Assembly (NCBI RefSeq): GCF_902859875.1
Contig: NZ_CADIKF010000016.1
Span: forward strand, 1-64,000
DNA: 64,000 bases
Origin: Paraburkholderia solisilvae
GTDB taxonomy: Bacteria > Pseudomonadota > Gammaproteobacteria > Burkholderiales > Burkholderiaceae
Direction of reading: 5' to 3'
Positions within the stretch are counted from its first letter, which is position 1, and the number at the start of each line of letters is the position of its first letter. A model generated the notes under the pieces. That model searched no databases. It saw only the letters and a list, made by a program, of their open reading frames with translations, and had not been told where the DNA came from. Both the position numbers and the translations under genes were made by a program. This document shows positions 8,210 through 17,775 of the stretch, one piece after another.

Positions 8210-8806
8210 TCAGGGGTGACCCATTATGTGAACGTGAGCGTAGGGTGTTCCAGCCCACATGATGTAGGCTCCCGTCGCTCTATGTTTCGTCGGAAGGCCC
8301 GTAGCTTTCGGGTCGAATGGCCACAAAATCATCCAATGTGGGCCAACGGAGATTGCCGGGCTCGTCTTGTCATAAGGGTTGGTGTCACTGCGCTGCGTGG
8401 CACCGGCCAGCATATAAGTGATTCCCGGAACGGTATTGGTCGGCTTTGGCTTGTGCGCCTCGAAATCAGCGGTCCATTGCATCGAGGCAGCGTCCATGCA
8501 CATGGGGGGATCTCCTATCACGCTGGGATTGCCCGGCATACATGTGAAGCCATTGTTGCCGTCGCGCAGCGTAATTGCGTTTCCTTTTGCATCAGTGCCT
8601 ACCACTTTCGCGCCTTTGGCTATCGTCGACGGTGCCGCTGACAAAGCGCGATCGATCTGAACCTGCGCAGAATCAGATACGGGCCCTCCCATTCCTTGCA
8701 TGTCTGGCATATCCTCCGCCATCGCAGAAGGGAACGGAAGTCCTGGTGACAGCGATACTGCCAATATGGACGAGAGTGCGATGAAATACATGCGGTTCAG
8801 TTGCAT
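8210..8806 (-). CDS. Conserved secreted protein of unknown function, Met-rich near mature N terminus
   Basis: 198 residues starting MQLNRMYFIALSSILAVSLSPG, a clear signal peptide ending SAMA. The ATG at 8806 follows AGAGG at good spacing, so the longer frame to 8926 is not used. The mature protein begins EDMPDMQGMGG, a Met/Asp-rich stretch of a kind seen in copper-binding proteins. It then has a domain with TLRDGNNGFTCMPG, two Cys residues, GPHWMILWPFDP and a C-terminal MWAGTPYAHVHIM. I do not recognise a named family. Placement beside copC/copD and the Met/His content suggest a periplasmic metal-related role; this is inference. Confidence 0.75.
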   Translation of the reverse strand: MQLNRMYFIALSSILAVSLSPGLPFPSAMAEDMPDMQGMGGPVSDSAQVQIDRALSAAPSTIAKGAKVVGTDAKGNAITLRDGNNGFTCMPGNPSVIGDPPMCMDAASMQWTADFEAHKPKPTNTVPGITYMLAGATQRSDTNPYDKTSPAISVGPHWMILWPFDPKATGLPTKHRATGAYIMWAGTPYAHVHIMGHP

Positions 8807-9118
8807 TTGGTACCTCTGTATAGTTGCCTTGCGCTGTCCAAAGCGCGTACCACGGATTCGCATGGAGGTTCGTGTCGAACTGCAGACTAAAGCGAACATC
8901 CAAACGCCTGCACTGCCTGAACCCATGCTATGGATTTATCCGCGCGCTTGTAAGCGGTGAGTCGGAACTACATCTGTACGCGAGGAGTAACAATGTGCAG
9001 TGGAGGGAGCGGGGGGCGGACCGGCGTCGGGCAGTTTGAGGCGTTCGACATAGTCACCTAGATCACCGACAATCGGCGAACGATTCCCGGACAACGACCA
9101 ACACCTACATCAACAACC
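8807..9118. other. Divergent promoter region
   Basis: About 312 bp between the secreted-protein gene (minus) and the truncated SDR gene (plus). It must hold both promoters. No confident -35/-10 pair, repeat or hairpin was picked out. Confidence 0.4.
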
Positions 9119-9667
9119 ATGAAAATTGCGTCCCCTGTCGCGCTTGTCACCGGCTCGACTTCCGGCATCGGCGCTGCCATCGCCCGGCGGCTCTCAAGCG
9201 AAGGATTCTCAGTCGTCTTGCATTCGCGTAGTTCAGTCGAGACAGGGCAAGCATTGGCACGTGAACTCGGCTCGGCGACCTACGTACAGGCCGACCTGGC
9301 CGATGATGCAAACAGGGTCCGGCTCATCCGCGAAGCTGTCGCCGCATGGGGACGGCTCGACGTTCTCGTGAACAATGCGGGAATCAGCCGTGTTATCCCG
9401 CATGCGGATTTGGCTGCGGCTACGCCAGCTGTGTGGTCCGAACTGTACGAGGTCAATGTGATCGCTCCATTTCGCTTAATAGCGGAAGCCGAACCAGCAC
9501 TACGCGATGCAGCCCGCACGCCGACGACATCAGATTTAGTTTCACACCCTGTGCGGGATCCAAATCAACGCAAATCGCATAGCCCTGGTGCGGGTTCTCG
9601 ATGGGCATTAATTGCTCTGGTACATGTCTTGTCGAGTACATTTTCTGCATCAGCCTCGCCATTATGA
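9119..9667 (+). pseudogene. Truncated short-chain dehydrogenase/reductase (SDR)
   Basis: The first ~130 residues are a normal SDR Rossmann half: VALVTGSTSGIGAAIARRL (nucleotide binding), DVLVNNAGISR and the segment up to RLIAEAEPALRDAA. From about 9510 the similarity stops abruptly. The remaining ~50 codons (SDLVSHPVRDPNQRKSH...) are unrelated, and the catalytic Ser, Tyr-x3-Lys and C-terminal half are absent. A full SDR is about 250 residues and this frame is 182. It is therefore a gene cut by a deletion or rearrangement and should have no reductase activity. The breakpoint near 9510 marks a junction with foreign or decayed DNA. Confidence 0.75.
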
Positions 9668-10106
9668 TTCGACCTGGAGTGGCCAATCGACCATCACGCG
9701 CTGCACATTTGATAGCATCCTGTGCACACTTTAAATGGCGGCGTGAGCAAACATCGAGTAATCTTCGTATGCACGGAACGGCCGGAAAGCCCCCAGGATA
9801 AATCGGTCGTGAGAGCCGCACATAAGAGGATAATTTACATTCTTCGAGACTATATTTTAGTTATCCAAATTTTCCCTGTATTAAATCTGTCTCCGCAAAC
9901 ATTTCCTGTGTGCAGAGTTTGTATTTGCCGATGCAGATGACATCTGGAGGCGGCAGATGGGACGTTGCTCAGGATATCCAGGCCAGCACGCATTGACGCT
10001 TTTCAGGTTTGTCAGTGCACCGACGACGGCAGCGAGCGTATTCGCGAATGAGAACGTCAGGAGCGGCGTCGACATCTCGCCGATTTACAGGAAAATCACT
10101 AGCACG
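9668..10106. other. Gene-poor stretch before the autotransporter
   Basis: About 440 bp, partly AT-rich around 9830-9900. A minus-strand ORF of 122 codons (9453-9821) crosses the SDR breakpoint. Its middle (MPIENPHQGYAICVDLDP) reads like protein, but I could not match it to a family. It may be the remnant on the other side of the rearrangement. The last part holds the autotransporter promoter and an AGGA ribosome-binding site at 10088. Confidence 0.4.
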
Positions 10107-13100
10107 ATGAGCACCTGCGTCCGCCGCGCGGCTCGTGGACGACGGGTGGAAGCTGCGCATGGAGTCTGGTACACACGTGTCCTTGAATTCGCTTGTAATT
10201 GCGCCTTCTACAAGCGAAGACCGCTGTCGCTGGTCATGCTGACGCTAATGGTGACCGGCCAGTCGACGTTCGCGCAAACCTCCATTCCGGCCGGCGCTAA
10301 TCTGAACGGTGTCACGCTGGCGAACGGCGACATCTGGAATCTCCAGGGCGACGCTTATTTGTCCAACGGCACCAGCGTCTCGGTTGCCAAGGCTTTGCCT
10401 GCGGGTATACCGGGACTGACGATCAATGGCGTGGCAGGCGGCAGCACCGTCACCCTGAATGACGGCGCCGGCCATTACGCGTACTTCTCCGGCAGCGCCA
10501 CAACACTCAATCTTTCCGATATCAGATTCACCGGCGGTCTGGTCCCTGCCGGAGTCAACGGTGGCGTGATCAATACGGCGGGCGCACTGGTCATCAATAC
10601 GACGGGCACGGTCAGCTTCATCAACAATTCGGCCGGTCGCAACGGGGGCGTCATCTATGCGACCCAGCCGGTGACCATCAACGGCAGCGTGGTCGCCAAC
10701 AACAACAGCGCGTTGAATGGCAGTGGCGGCGGCGTGATCTATGTGGCGAGCGGCGCCCTCACGATCAATGGCAGCGTGAGTATGGACAGCAACTTCGCTG
10801 GCGGGCCTTCCAACACGTCCCCGGCCGGCGCGCTTTACGCCAACGGCGGCATCTCGCTGGCGACTACCGGTGGCGATGTGTCGTTGACCAACAATCTGTC
10901 CAATACCAGCGGAGGCGCGGCCAGTTCGGGGACCAGCACGATAGCAGTCGGCAATAGCGCTGCGTCGGTCACGCTGACCGGCAACAGGGCGGGTTTCAAT
11001 AAAGATGGCACGCAGCATTCGGTCGGGTTCGGTGGTGCGTTGCGGGCCTTTGGCGCGATCAATGTAACGGGACACTCGATCACCATGTCCAGCAATATGG
11101 CGACAGGTAACGGCGGTGCTCTGTATGCCAACAACACGGTGACCGTGAGCGGCGACCTGCTCGCCAATGACAATGTCGCGCTAGTTGGCGCGGGTGGCGC
11201 GATTTACGCGCTGGCCGGCGACGTGACCACGACCGGCAATATCAGCATGACCGGCAATCAGGCCGGCAGTGGCGGTGGCGGGGCGATCATCGCCAGCAAC
11301 GGCAACGTCAACGTATCGACCAGCAACGGCGACGTATCACTTATCAACAATACAGCCAGCAGCCATGGGGGGGCGATCAATGGCAGCGCCAACGTGGCGG
11401 TCGGTAACAGCGGCGGAACGGTCAACATCAGCGGGAACAATGCGGGTTCCAACCCGGACGGGACGTCAGCCAATACGACCTCACACGGCGGCGCGATTTC
11501 GTCGGGCAGTTCCACGATCGTGACCGGCGGCCCGATCGTGATGTCGAACAACACTGCGACGCAAGATGGCGGCGGCATATATTCCGTGCAGGCGGTGACC
11601 ATCAGTGGCGCCTTGACGGCCCAGGGCAACACCAGTCGCAGCGGCAGTGGTGGATTTGTCTACGCGTTGGGCGACATCAGCCTGGTTGCCACAGGCGCGT
11701 CGACGGTGAGCGGCAATACCGCCGGCACGGCGGCGGCTCGAGGCGGTGCGATGTGGGGTGGCGGTAGCCTCAGCCTGTCGGCCAGCGGGGGCGATCTCGC
11801 CTTTGTTGGCAACAGCGCGGGTGGCCTCGGCGGAGCGGTTTATATCGATCCCACCTCGTTGGTTCTATCGGCCACGGGGGGCGACATCAGCTTCTCGGGC
11901 AACACCCAGAACACCGCCGGAACGCCCCAGGCCAATGCGATCTACATTGCCAATGGCGGCAGCGGAACTGAGGTCACCCTCAATGCGGCTGCCGGGCATA
12001 GCATCACATTCTACGATCCGCTCCAGAACAATGGCGCCAACGGCCTGATCACGGTTACCAAGAGTGGGCCCGGCATGGTCAGCTTTGACGGCTCACGATA
12101 CGGCATCCTCACTGATCAGTGGTCTCAGGTTTCCGCCAACACGGATGTTCAGGCCGGCACGTTCGAAGTCGCGAACGGCGCCATCTACGGCGTGCATGCC
12201 GCCACGGTGGGCGGTACGTCGGACAGCATGTTTGCGACGGCTGGCGGGACCACGATCCAAGGCGGTGTGGCGGGCACCGTGATTGCCGACCAGTTCACGC
12301 TGGGGGGAAATCTGTCCGTTGCCGGGCGCCAGCCGGGAGCGCGCGGCGTTTTCACGGTCGACAGCAATCATGCGACGTTCAGCCCCGGCAGCCAGGTGCT
12401 GTTCAATACTTATCTCAACGATGGCGTCATACAGAACACAGACCTGTTGGTGCTGGATCTGAACGGAAGCGCGGTCAACGGTCAGGCGTTGGTCCGCGTG
12501 GTGAATGCCGGCGGCCCGGGTAGTTTAACGGTCGGTGATGGCATCAAACTGGTACAGGCCAATAACGGCACGACAGCCGGTGCATTTGCGCTTGCCGGCG
12601 AAGTGCGAGGCGGCGCCTTCGACTACCGTCTATATCGAGGCGGTGTAGCCGGCTCCGAATCCGAGGACTGGTTCCTGCGCTCGGCTATGGTCATCGGGCC
12701 AGAGCCTGGGGAACCCTCCGTCCCCGGCGAGCCGGTCATCCCCGAGGAGCCCGCCATCCCGAACCTGCGAGATTTTCCTCTTGATCCGCCGCCATCCGTG
12801 CTGCCGCCTGGCGAGTACCCGATCATTGGGCCGGAGATTGCCACCTACTCGGTTGTGCAACCGCTCGCGCAGCAACTGGGCCTCACCATGCTCGGCACGA
12901 TGCACGAGCGTATCGGCGACACGCTCACGGACGTCGGAGGCGGCATGGGTAGCGCAGGGATTTCCCGCTCGGCCTGGGTCCGGATGTTCGGTGAGCAGAT
13001 CGACAATCGCTACCAGACCTATACCGATGCCCGCGCGAACGGCCAGATACTCGGCATGCAGGCGGGCCTGGATGTGTGGCGTGGCAGTTTCCTGCCTGGC

Positions 13101-13820
13101 CATCACGACGCGGCCGGGGTCTATTTCGCGTACGGCAACGGCAACGTCGACGTGGACGGCCTCATCACCAATGCGGATGCGTCCGCCTATGTGTTGAGCC
13201 ATACCGGCAAGGTGAACCTCAACGCGTATTCCGGTGGCGCGTACTGGACACATTACGGTCCGGGCGGATGGTATATCGACGCGATACTGCAGGGCACCCA
13301 CTACGACGGCGACGCGACGACCCAGTTTGCGCATTTGCCGGTCTCGGGCTCGGGATTCGCGACATCGCTCGAAGCGGGCTATCCGTTTCGCCTGCCACTC
13401 GGCCCGGGCTTCGTGCTCGAACCGCAGGTGCAGGTCATCTGGCAGCATGTCGGCCTGAGCGAGGAAAACGACGGGCTGGGTCCGGTCGATCCAGGCTCCA
13501 CATCGGGTGTCACCGGGCGGCTCGGCGTGCGCGGGCAGTGGACCATCGACGGCGCCCATGGACAGGTGTGGCAGCCGTACGTGCGCGCGAATCTCTGGCG
13601 GGACTGGGGCGCGCAGGCGACGACGTTGTACTCAGGGGCCGACCAGGTGCCGCTCGCCCAGCAATTCACGCGCATGGATTTCGCCGTGGGCGTTACCGCA
13701 AAACTCGACACGCGTATGAGCCTGTACGGACAGTTTGGTTACCAGTTCTCCATCAATAGCTCCGCGACCGGTAGCCAGAAGGGTGTCTGGGGCGATATCG
13801 GATTCCGGTACACGTGGTGA
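10107..13820 (+). CDS. Autotransporter with Pmp-like passenger repeats
   Basis: About 1237 residues from the ATG at 10107 (an upstream ATG at 9957 would add 50 residues with no clear purpose). The N terminus is an extended signal peptide, with a charged stretch followed by a hydrophobic core ending TFAQ. The passenger (roughly residues 60-890) is a beta-helix made of irregular repeats with GGA(I/L)YA and N-N-x-A signatures, as in chlamydial Pmp proteins and bacterial pectin-lyase-fold adhesins. A Pro/Glu-rich linker (EPGEPSVPGEPVIPEEP) follows, then a ~290-residue beta-barrel ending in the aromatic FRYTW typical of outer-membrane insertion. No passenger protease triad was noticed. Role as a surface adhesin or aggregation factor is family-based inference. 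Flanked by gene-poor DNA on both sides. Confidence 0.9.
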   Translation: MSTCVRRAARGRRVEAAHGVWYTRVLEFACNCAFYKRRPLSLVMLTLMVTGQSTFAQTSIPAGANLNGVTLANGDIWNLQGDAYLSNGTSVSVAKALPAGIPGLTINGVAGGSTVTLNDGAGHYAYFSGSATTLNLSDIRFTGGLVPAGVNGGVINTAGALVINTTGTVSFINNSAGRNGGVIYATQPVTINGSVVANNNSALNGSGGGVIYVASGALTINGSVSMDSNFAGGPSNTSPAGALYANGGISLATTGGDVSLTNNLSNTSGGAASSGTSTIAVGNSAASVTLTGNRAGFNKDGTQHSVGFGGALRAFGAINVTGHSITMSSNMATGNGGALYANNTVTVSGDLLANDNVALVGAGGAIYALAGDVTTTGNISMTGNQAGSGGGGAIIASNGNVNVSTSNGDVSLINNTASSHGGAINGSANVAVGNSGGTVNISGNNAGSNPDGTSANTTSHGGAISSGSSTIVTGGPIVMSNNTATQDGGGIYSVQAVTISGALTAQGNTSRSGSGGFVYALGDISLVATGASTVSGNTAGTAAARGGAMWGGGSLSLSASGGDLAFVGNSAGGLGGAVYIDPTSLVLSATGGDISFSGNTQNTAGTPQANAIYIANGGSGTEVTLNAAAGHSITFYDPLQNNGANGLITVTKSGPGMVSFDGSRYGILTDQWSQVSANTDVQAGTFEVANGAIYGVHAATVGGTSDSMFATAGGTTIQGGVAGTVIADQFTLGGNLSVAGRQPGARGVFTVDSNHATFSPGSQVLFNTYLNDGVIQNTDLLVLDLNGSAVNGQALVRVVNAGGPGSLTVGDGIKLVQANNGTTAGAFALAGEVRGGAFDYRLYRGGVAGSESEDWFLRSAMVIGPEPGEPSVPGEPVIPEEPAIPNLRDFPLDPPPSVLPPGEYPIIGPEIATYSVVQPLAQQLGLTMLGTMHERIGDTLTDVGGGMGSAGISRSAWVRMFGEQIDNRYQTYTDARANGQILGMQAGLDVWRGSFLPGHHDAAGVYFAYGNGNVDVDGLITNADASAYVLSHTGKVNLNAYSGGAYWTHYGPGGWYIDAILQGTHYDGDATTQFAHLPVSGSGFATSLEAGYPFRLPLGPGFVLEPQVQVIWQHVGLSEENDGLGPVDPGSTSGVTGRLGVRGQWTIDGAHGQVWQPYVRANLWRDWGAQATTLYSGADQVPLAQQFTRMDFAVGVTAKLDTRMSLYGQFGYQFSINSSATGSQKGVWGDIGFRYTW

Positions 13821-14722
13821 GGCGTCTCGATGGCAAGACCAAACTGTGCGTGGATGTTTTCGTATCTTCGATGAAATTTGAGGGTGGAAGAAGATGAGCG
13901 ATCATCGGCGCCATCAGGTGATTAACGACCGGGCAAGGCGGCAGGACGAGCTGCAGCGGGAATCCCCAGGGTTGCCTCCGGGCGCTGTAACCTGGAATGA
14001 TTCAACCTGGGGGCAGCCCTCATCTGCGACGCGCTTCCGGTGACGCATAAACGGAGGCTTTACCCCTGATAGCGGTCATTCGTTGCCGAGGGGGCATTGA
14101 CCATCATGGGTCGCGTGCAGTCCTTTCGCCTGCTCAAGCCGCTTGGACTCCGTGTGCATTCCGCATGAGACCGTAGCTGGCCACAAGCAGTCGCGCATCT
14201 TCAACTTCATATCGACACTCAAATGTCCGTTCCATTCTGGCAACGGACACTTAGGCCGAGCGTCACCAGCGCCGCATATCGGCCATACGGTTTCGCTTTC
14301 CCTGCGCCCACGACATTTGGACTGCGAGTCGATTGTGCAGCAGTGCCTTCCTTGGACTTTTGGCCGCTACTAAACATAGCCGTCCTGTTGACCTTGCGTA
14401 GTCGCCGGCTTCCCATCATTCCCTTTAGAAAACCGGAGTGCAGCCGGCGAGACCAGTCGGTCAAACTTTCGCCTCCATGCGCCGATGTCGACAGAAACGC
14501 GTACATCAGCGCCACTCGCGACCCGCGTCGTTCGCTTTGGCAACCCTAAGGTTCACATCACGTCAGCGCGGAGCAGCGTCAGGAATAGTCGTCCTCTGTC
14601 AGGCGTTATCAATACACCCTCGAAGACACGGCATTGCGCGCCTCAAGATCCAACGCAGCATTACCGCGTCGACGTGATTCATCGAGTTCAATGTCAAGCA
14701 GCCTCATAGGAGCAAATGCGCC
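13821..14722. other. 900-bp gene-poor region
   Basis: No convincing gene over 100 codons. A 49-codon ORF at 13894-14043 (MSDHRRHQVINDRARRQ...) follows a GGAAGAAG sequence and may be a small protein, but has no known match in my memory. Overlapping frames at 14143-14549 on both strands look like decayed DNA. The last 15 bp hold the AGGAG site for the next gene. Confidence 0.4.
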
Positions 14723-16288
14723 ATGTCTTCAGCCGCATATTCGTCCACCGTTCGCCAATCTGAAATTTATCTGCCAATCGATGCGCTGCGCCGAAACGCA
14801 TTAGAGCGCCCCGACTTCATTGTCATGACTCAAGGTGAAGACAATTGGACCTATGAGCGTTTTGCCGATGAAGTTCGCCGCTTGAGCCGCGGCTTCGTGA
14901 AACGCGGCGTCAAGCGGGGCGATCGCATCGTACTACATCTCGGCAATTCCGCCGCGGCGGCGATTGCATCTTACGCCGCGATGATGATTGGCGCGATGGT
15001 GTTTCCGATGAACTACCACTACGCGCCGGGCGAAGTGAAGGGCCTGATCGGGCGCATACAGCCCACGCTGTATCTTGGCCATGGAGACGTGTACGGCGGT
15101 TTGTCGCAGGTCGATACGTCGCTGCTACCCGTGGACCGACGTTTCATTGTCGATGGATCTACGCCGGATAGCGGCGTGAAGTTGTGGAGCACCCTATTCG
15201 ATACCGAGTTGCAGCCGTGGCCGAGTGACGAGGATTACGACGCGCCGATTATTCTTGTCAGCACGTCAGGTACCACGTCCGAGCCGAAGCTGGTCGTTCA
15301 CACGCAGAATACGGTTCAACACACCATTACGGCAATCGTCGATGTCATCGAATCGTCAGGCGGAGACCCGGCCGTCGGCGTCGATCTGGCCGCGACGCCG
15401 ATGTTTCATTCACCGGGGTGGCTGATATTGATGACGGCGGTCACACTTGGACGCAAGTTCGTCTGGCCCGAGAGCCGGGAATTCGATGCGAACGCGTTTC
15501 TGAACGCGATCGAGCGTCATCGCTGCACAATACTGATCGCCACGCCGTTTGGCGTTGCCGAACTGATTGACAGCCAGCGCGCCAACCCACGCGACGTCAG
15601 TTCCCTTTCGGTCTGCTACGTCGGCGGGGATGCGTGCCGCGCCGAGCTATTCGACGAATTCGAGCGGGTGCTCGGCAAAACGTTACTCAACGGATTTGCC
15701 TTGTCCGAAGCACTCGGTTGCCTGAAAGGGGGGCTGACGAACAGGTCGCTGCAGGCACGGCCTGGCGCGGCCCGCGTCGTCGACGAGCAGGGAAACGATA
15801 CGAAACCGGGCGAAGTCGGCGAACTGATTCTTAGCGGCGAGAACGTATTCAAAGGCTACTGGAAGTCGCCGGGCGTGATCGACGACGTCCGGCGCGATGG
15901 ATGGTTTTATACCGGCGATCTTGTCCGCAAGGACGAGCAGGGCGACATCTGGTTCGTTTCCCGCAGAAAGGAGATTATTGTGCGCGACGGCGAAAACATC
16001 GCGCCGATCGAGATCGAACAGAGGCTGCTCGAGCATCCATATGCCGCTGACGCCGCTGTAGCCGGTGTGCCGGACGCACGACTGGGCGAGCGCATCGTCG
16101 GTTTCATGAAACTGACGAAAGACGCGGGTAATCCTGCTCCGGAAGAGGTGTTGCGCAGTCTCTCATCGGTGCTCGCGGCGTACAAGATTCCGGAGTTTTT
16201 GTTCTTTGTCGATCATATTCCGCGCACCGCATGGGGCAAGGCCGATCGCCGCAAATTGCGGGCGATGGCTACCGGATATCTTCGATGA
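14723..16288 (+). CDS. Acyl-CoA synthetase / AMP-binding (ANL) family enzyme, second copy
   Basis: 521 residues, similar in plan to the enzyme at 2428. Motifs: LVSTSGTTSEPKLVVHTQ (P-loop-like; note SEP instead of GKP), NGFALSEALGCLKGG (A5), FYTGDLVRKDEQG (A7), SRRKEIIVRDGENIAPIEIEQ (A8) and IPRTAWGKADRRKL (A10, catalytic Lys). The ATG is 10 bases after AGGAG. It forms an acyl-CoA or acyl-adenylate of unknown substrate. Its stop overlaps the start of a MATE transporter (ATGA), so the two proteins are made together. Activation and export of a related compound is a reasonable guess, not shown. Confidence 0.85.
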   Translation: MSSAAYSSTVRQSEIYLPIDALRRNALERPDFIVMTQGEDNWTYERFADEVRRLSRGFVKRGVKRGDRIVLHLGNSAAAAIASYAAMMIGAMVFPMNYHYAPGEVKGLIGRIQPTLYLGHGDVYGGLSQVDTSLLPVDRRFIVDGSTPDSGVKLWSTLFDTELQPWPSDEDYDAPIILVSTSGTTSEPKLVVHTQNTVQHTITAIVDVIESSGGDPAVGVDLAATPMFHSPGWLILMTAVTLGRKFVWPESREFDANAFLNAIERHRCTILIATPFGVAELIDSQRANPRDVSSLSVCYVGGDACRAELFDEFERVLGKTLLNGFALSEALGCLKGGLTNRSLQARPGAARVVDEQGNDTKPGEVGELILSGENVFKGYWKSPGVIDDVRRDGWFYTGDLVRKDEQGDIWFVSRRKEIIVRDGENIAPIEIEQRLLEHPYAADAAVAGVPDARLGERIVGFMKLTKDAGNPAPEEVLRSLSSVLAAYKIPEFLFFVDHIPRTAWGKADRRKLRAMATGYLR

Positions 16289-17775
16289 AAAGAGCCCGGC
16301 GCCCTGAATTGCAGCGGGAAACAAATACTTCACTGTTGGCAGCATCTCCTAACGGCGGGGCGCCGGAACTTCTCGACGACATCTACTGTATTGCCCGCAA
16401 TGCGTGGCCAGTGCTAATCGGGCAACTGGCGCTCGTTGCATTCGAGACGATCGATACCACCATGGTCGGCCGTTATTCGGCAGTGGACCTCGCGGCACTC
16501 GGCCTTGGCGCATCGATCTATATCCCGCTCTATCTCGCAGTCGCGGGTGTCCTCGCCGGCCTGCAGCAGATCGTCGGCCGCCTGGCGGGCAAGCGACGGC
16601 ACGAGATCATCGGCGCTTACGTTCGCGAGGCGGTCTGGCTAGCGGTGATATTGATGGTGATCGGCTGTGCGATGCTGTACTATCCGCGTCCGTTTGTGCA
16701 CATCGCCCACCCGTCCGAAGCGGTCGCACAGCGCACGATTGCCTATCTGCGCATTCTGTCATTCGGGTTACCAGCCGGTCTGTGTTTCGCTATCTTTTCG
16801 GCGTTTTCGAACGGTATTTCGAACCCTCGACCGCCGATGGCAATTCTGCTCATTGCGCTAATCGTGAAGCTGCCATTGAACAAATGGTTCATCTACGGCG
16901 GTTTGGGCGTACCCGCACTTGGCGGACCCGGCGCGGCTTTGGCCAGCACGCTCGCTTTTTGGGTGGCCGCGCTGATATCCGTCATGTTGATCGCGCGCGA
17001 TCGACGCTACCGGCGGTACGCTGTCGCGCAGAATTTTTCGTGGCCTCGTAAGCGCCGGCAGTATGCGTTGATCAGACTGGGAGTACCGATCGGCACGTCC
17101 AGTCTGATCGAAATCGCTTCGTACACGTCGATGACATTGTTCATCGCGCGTTTCGGCACGACGGTGCTTGCTGCGCAGCAGATTGTCGTCAATCTCGGGG
17201 CGATGTTATACATGCTGCCCCTATCTATCGGTATCGCCACGTCAACTCTGGTATCCCAACGAATTGGTGCCGGCGCCCGCGAGGCCGCCCATGTGATCGC
17301 CCGACGCGGTGTCAGTTTTGCGGCAACGTGCGCGACGGTCTGTTCGAGCATCATCCTCGTTGCGCGGCCCCTTGTCGTAACCGGCTATACGTCCAATCCG
17401 CAGATCATCGCCGCAGCGATGCCGTTGCTCACGATCGTCGCGTTTTATCATCTCGCCGACGCGGTGCAGGTGAGCGCCGCGTTCGTGCTGCGAGCCTACG
17501 GGAGAACCCTCGTGCCTACGGTGATCTACACGATCTCATTGGTCGGTATCGGGCTATGCGGCGGCTATCTCGTGGGATTCGGAGAGGTGAGCGTACCGTG
17601 GCTGCCGTTGAGCGGCGGCGCCCGCGGATTCTGGTGGGCGAACACGGTGAGCCTTGCGTGCGCGGGAATCGGTCTGCTTACGTACTGGCACTCTGTCGCG
17701 ACAAAACCAACGCAAAGAAAACGGTCGCTGCGAGACATCGAAGAAGCTCAGGCGGCGACGCGTGTTCGCCATTGA
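16285..17775 (+). CDS. MATE-family efflux transporter
   Basis: About 496 residues with 12 predicted membrane spans in two MATE halves, beginning IARNAWPVLIGQLALVAFETIDTTMVGRYSAVDLAALGLG, the standard N-terminal MATE region, and with LGVPIGTSSLIEIASYTSMT opening the second half. The ATG at 16285 is chosen because it overlaps the upstream stop by ATGA; the longer frame would run into the synthetase gene. It exports cationic or aromatic small molecules using Na+ or H+ gradients. Coupling to the acyl-CoA synthetase gene is the only clue to the cargo. Confidence 0.9.
   Translation: MKRARRPELQRETNTSLLAASPNGGAPELLDDIYCIARNAWPVLIGQLALVAFETIDTTMVGRYSAVDLAALGLGASIYIPLYLAVAGVLAGLQQIVGRLAGKRRHEIIGAYVREAVWLAVILMVIGCAMLYYPRPFVHIAHPSEAVAQRTIAYLRILSFGLPAGLCFAIFSAFSNGISNPRPPMAILLIALIVKLPLNKWFIYGGLGVPALGGPGAALASTLAFWVAALISVMLIARDRRYRRYAVAQNFSWPRKRRQYALIRLGVPIGTSSLIEIASYTSMTLFIARFGTTVLAAQQIVVNLGAMLYMLPLSIGIATSTLVSQRIGAGAREAAHVIARRGVSFAATCATVCSSIILVARPLVVTGYTSNPQIIAAAMPLLTIVAFYHLADAVQVSAAFVLRAYGRTLVPTVIYTISLVGIGLCGGYLVGFGEVSVPWLPLSGGARGFWWANTVSLACAGIGLLTYWHSVATKPTQRKRSLRDIEEAQAATRVRH

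Noticed and set aside
10600..11750. Repetitive DNA that might be taken for a repeat array
   Set aside because: The repeats are irregular, in frame and encode GGA(I/L)YA-type beta-helix turns of the autotransporter; not CRISPR or tandem DNA repeats.
12630..13559. 309-codon open frame on the minus strand
   Set aside because: Antisense to the autotransporter barrel, no recognisable domain.
14219..14549. Overlapping ORFs of about 100 codons on both strands
   Set aside because: No domain on either strand, mutual overlap and odd composition; treated as decayed DNA.
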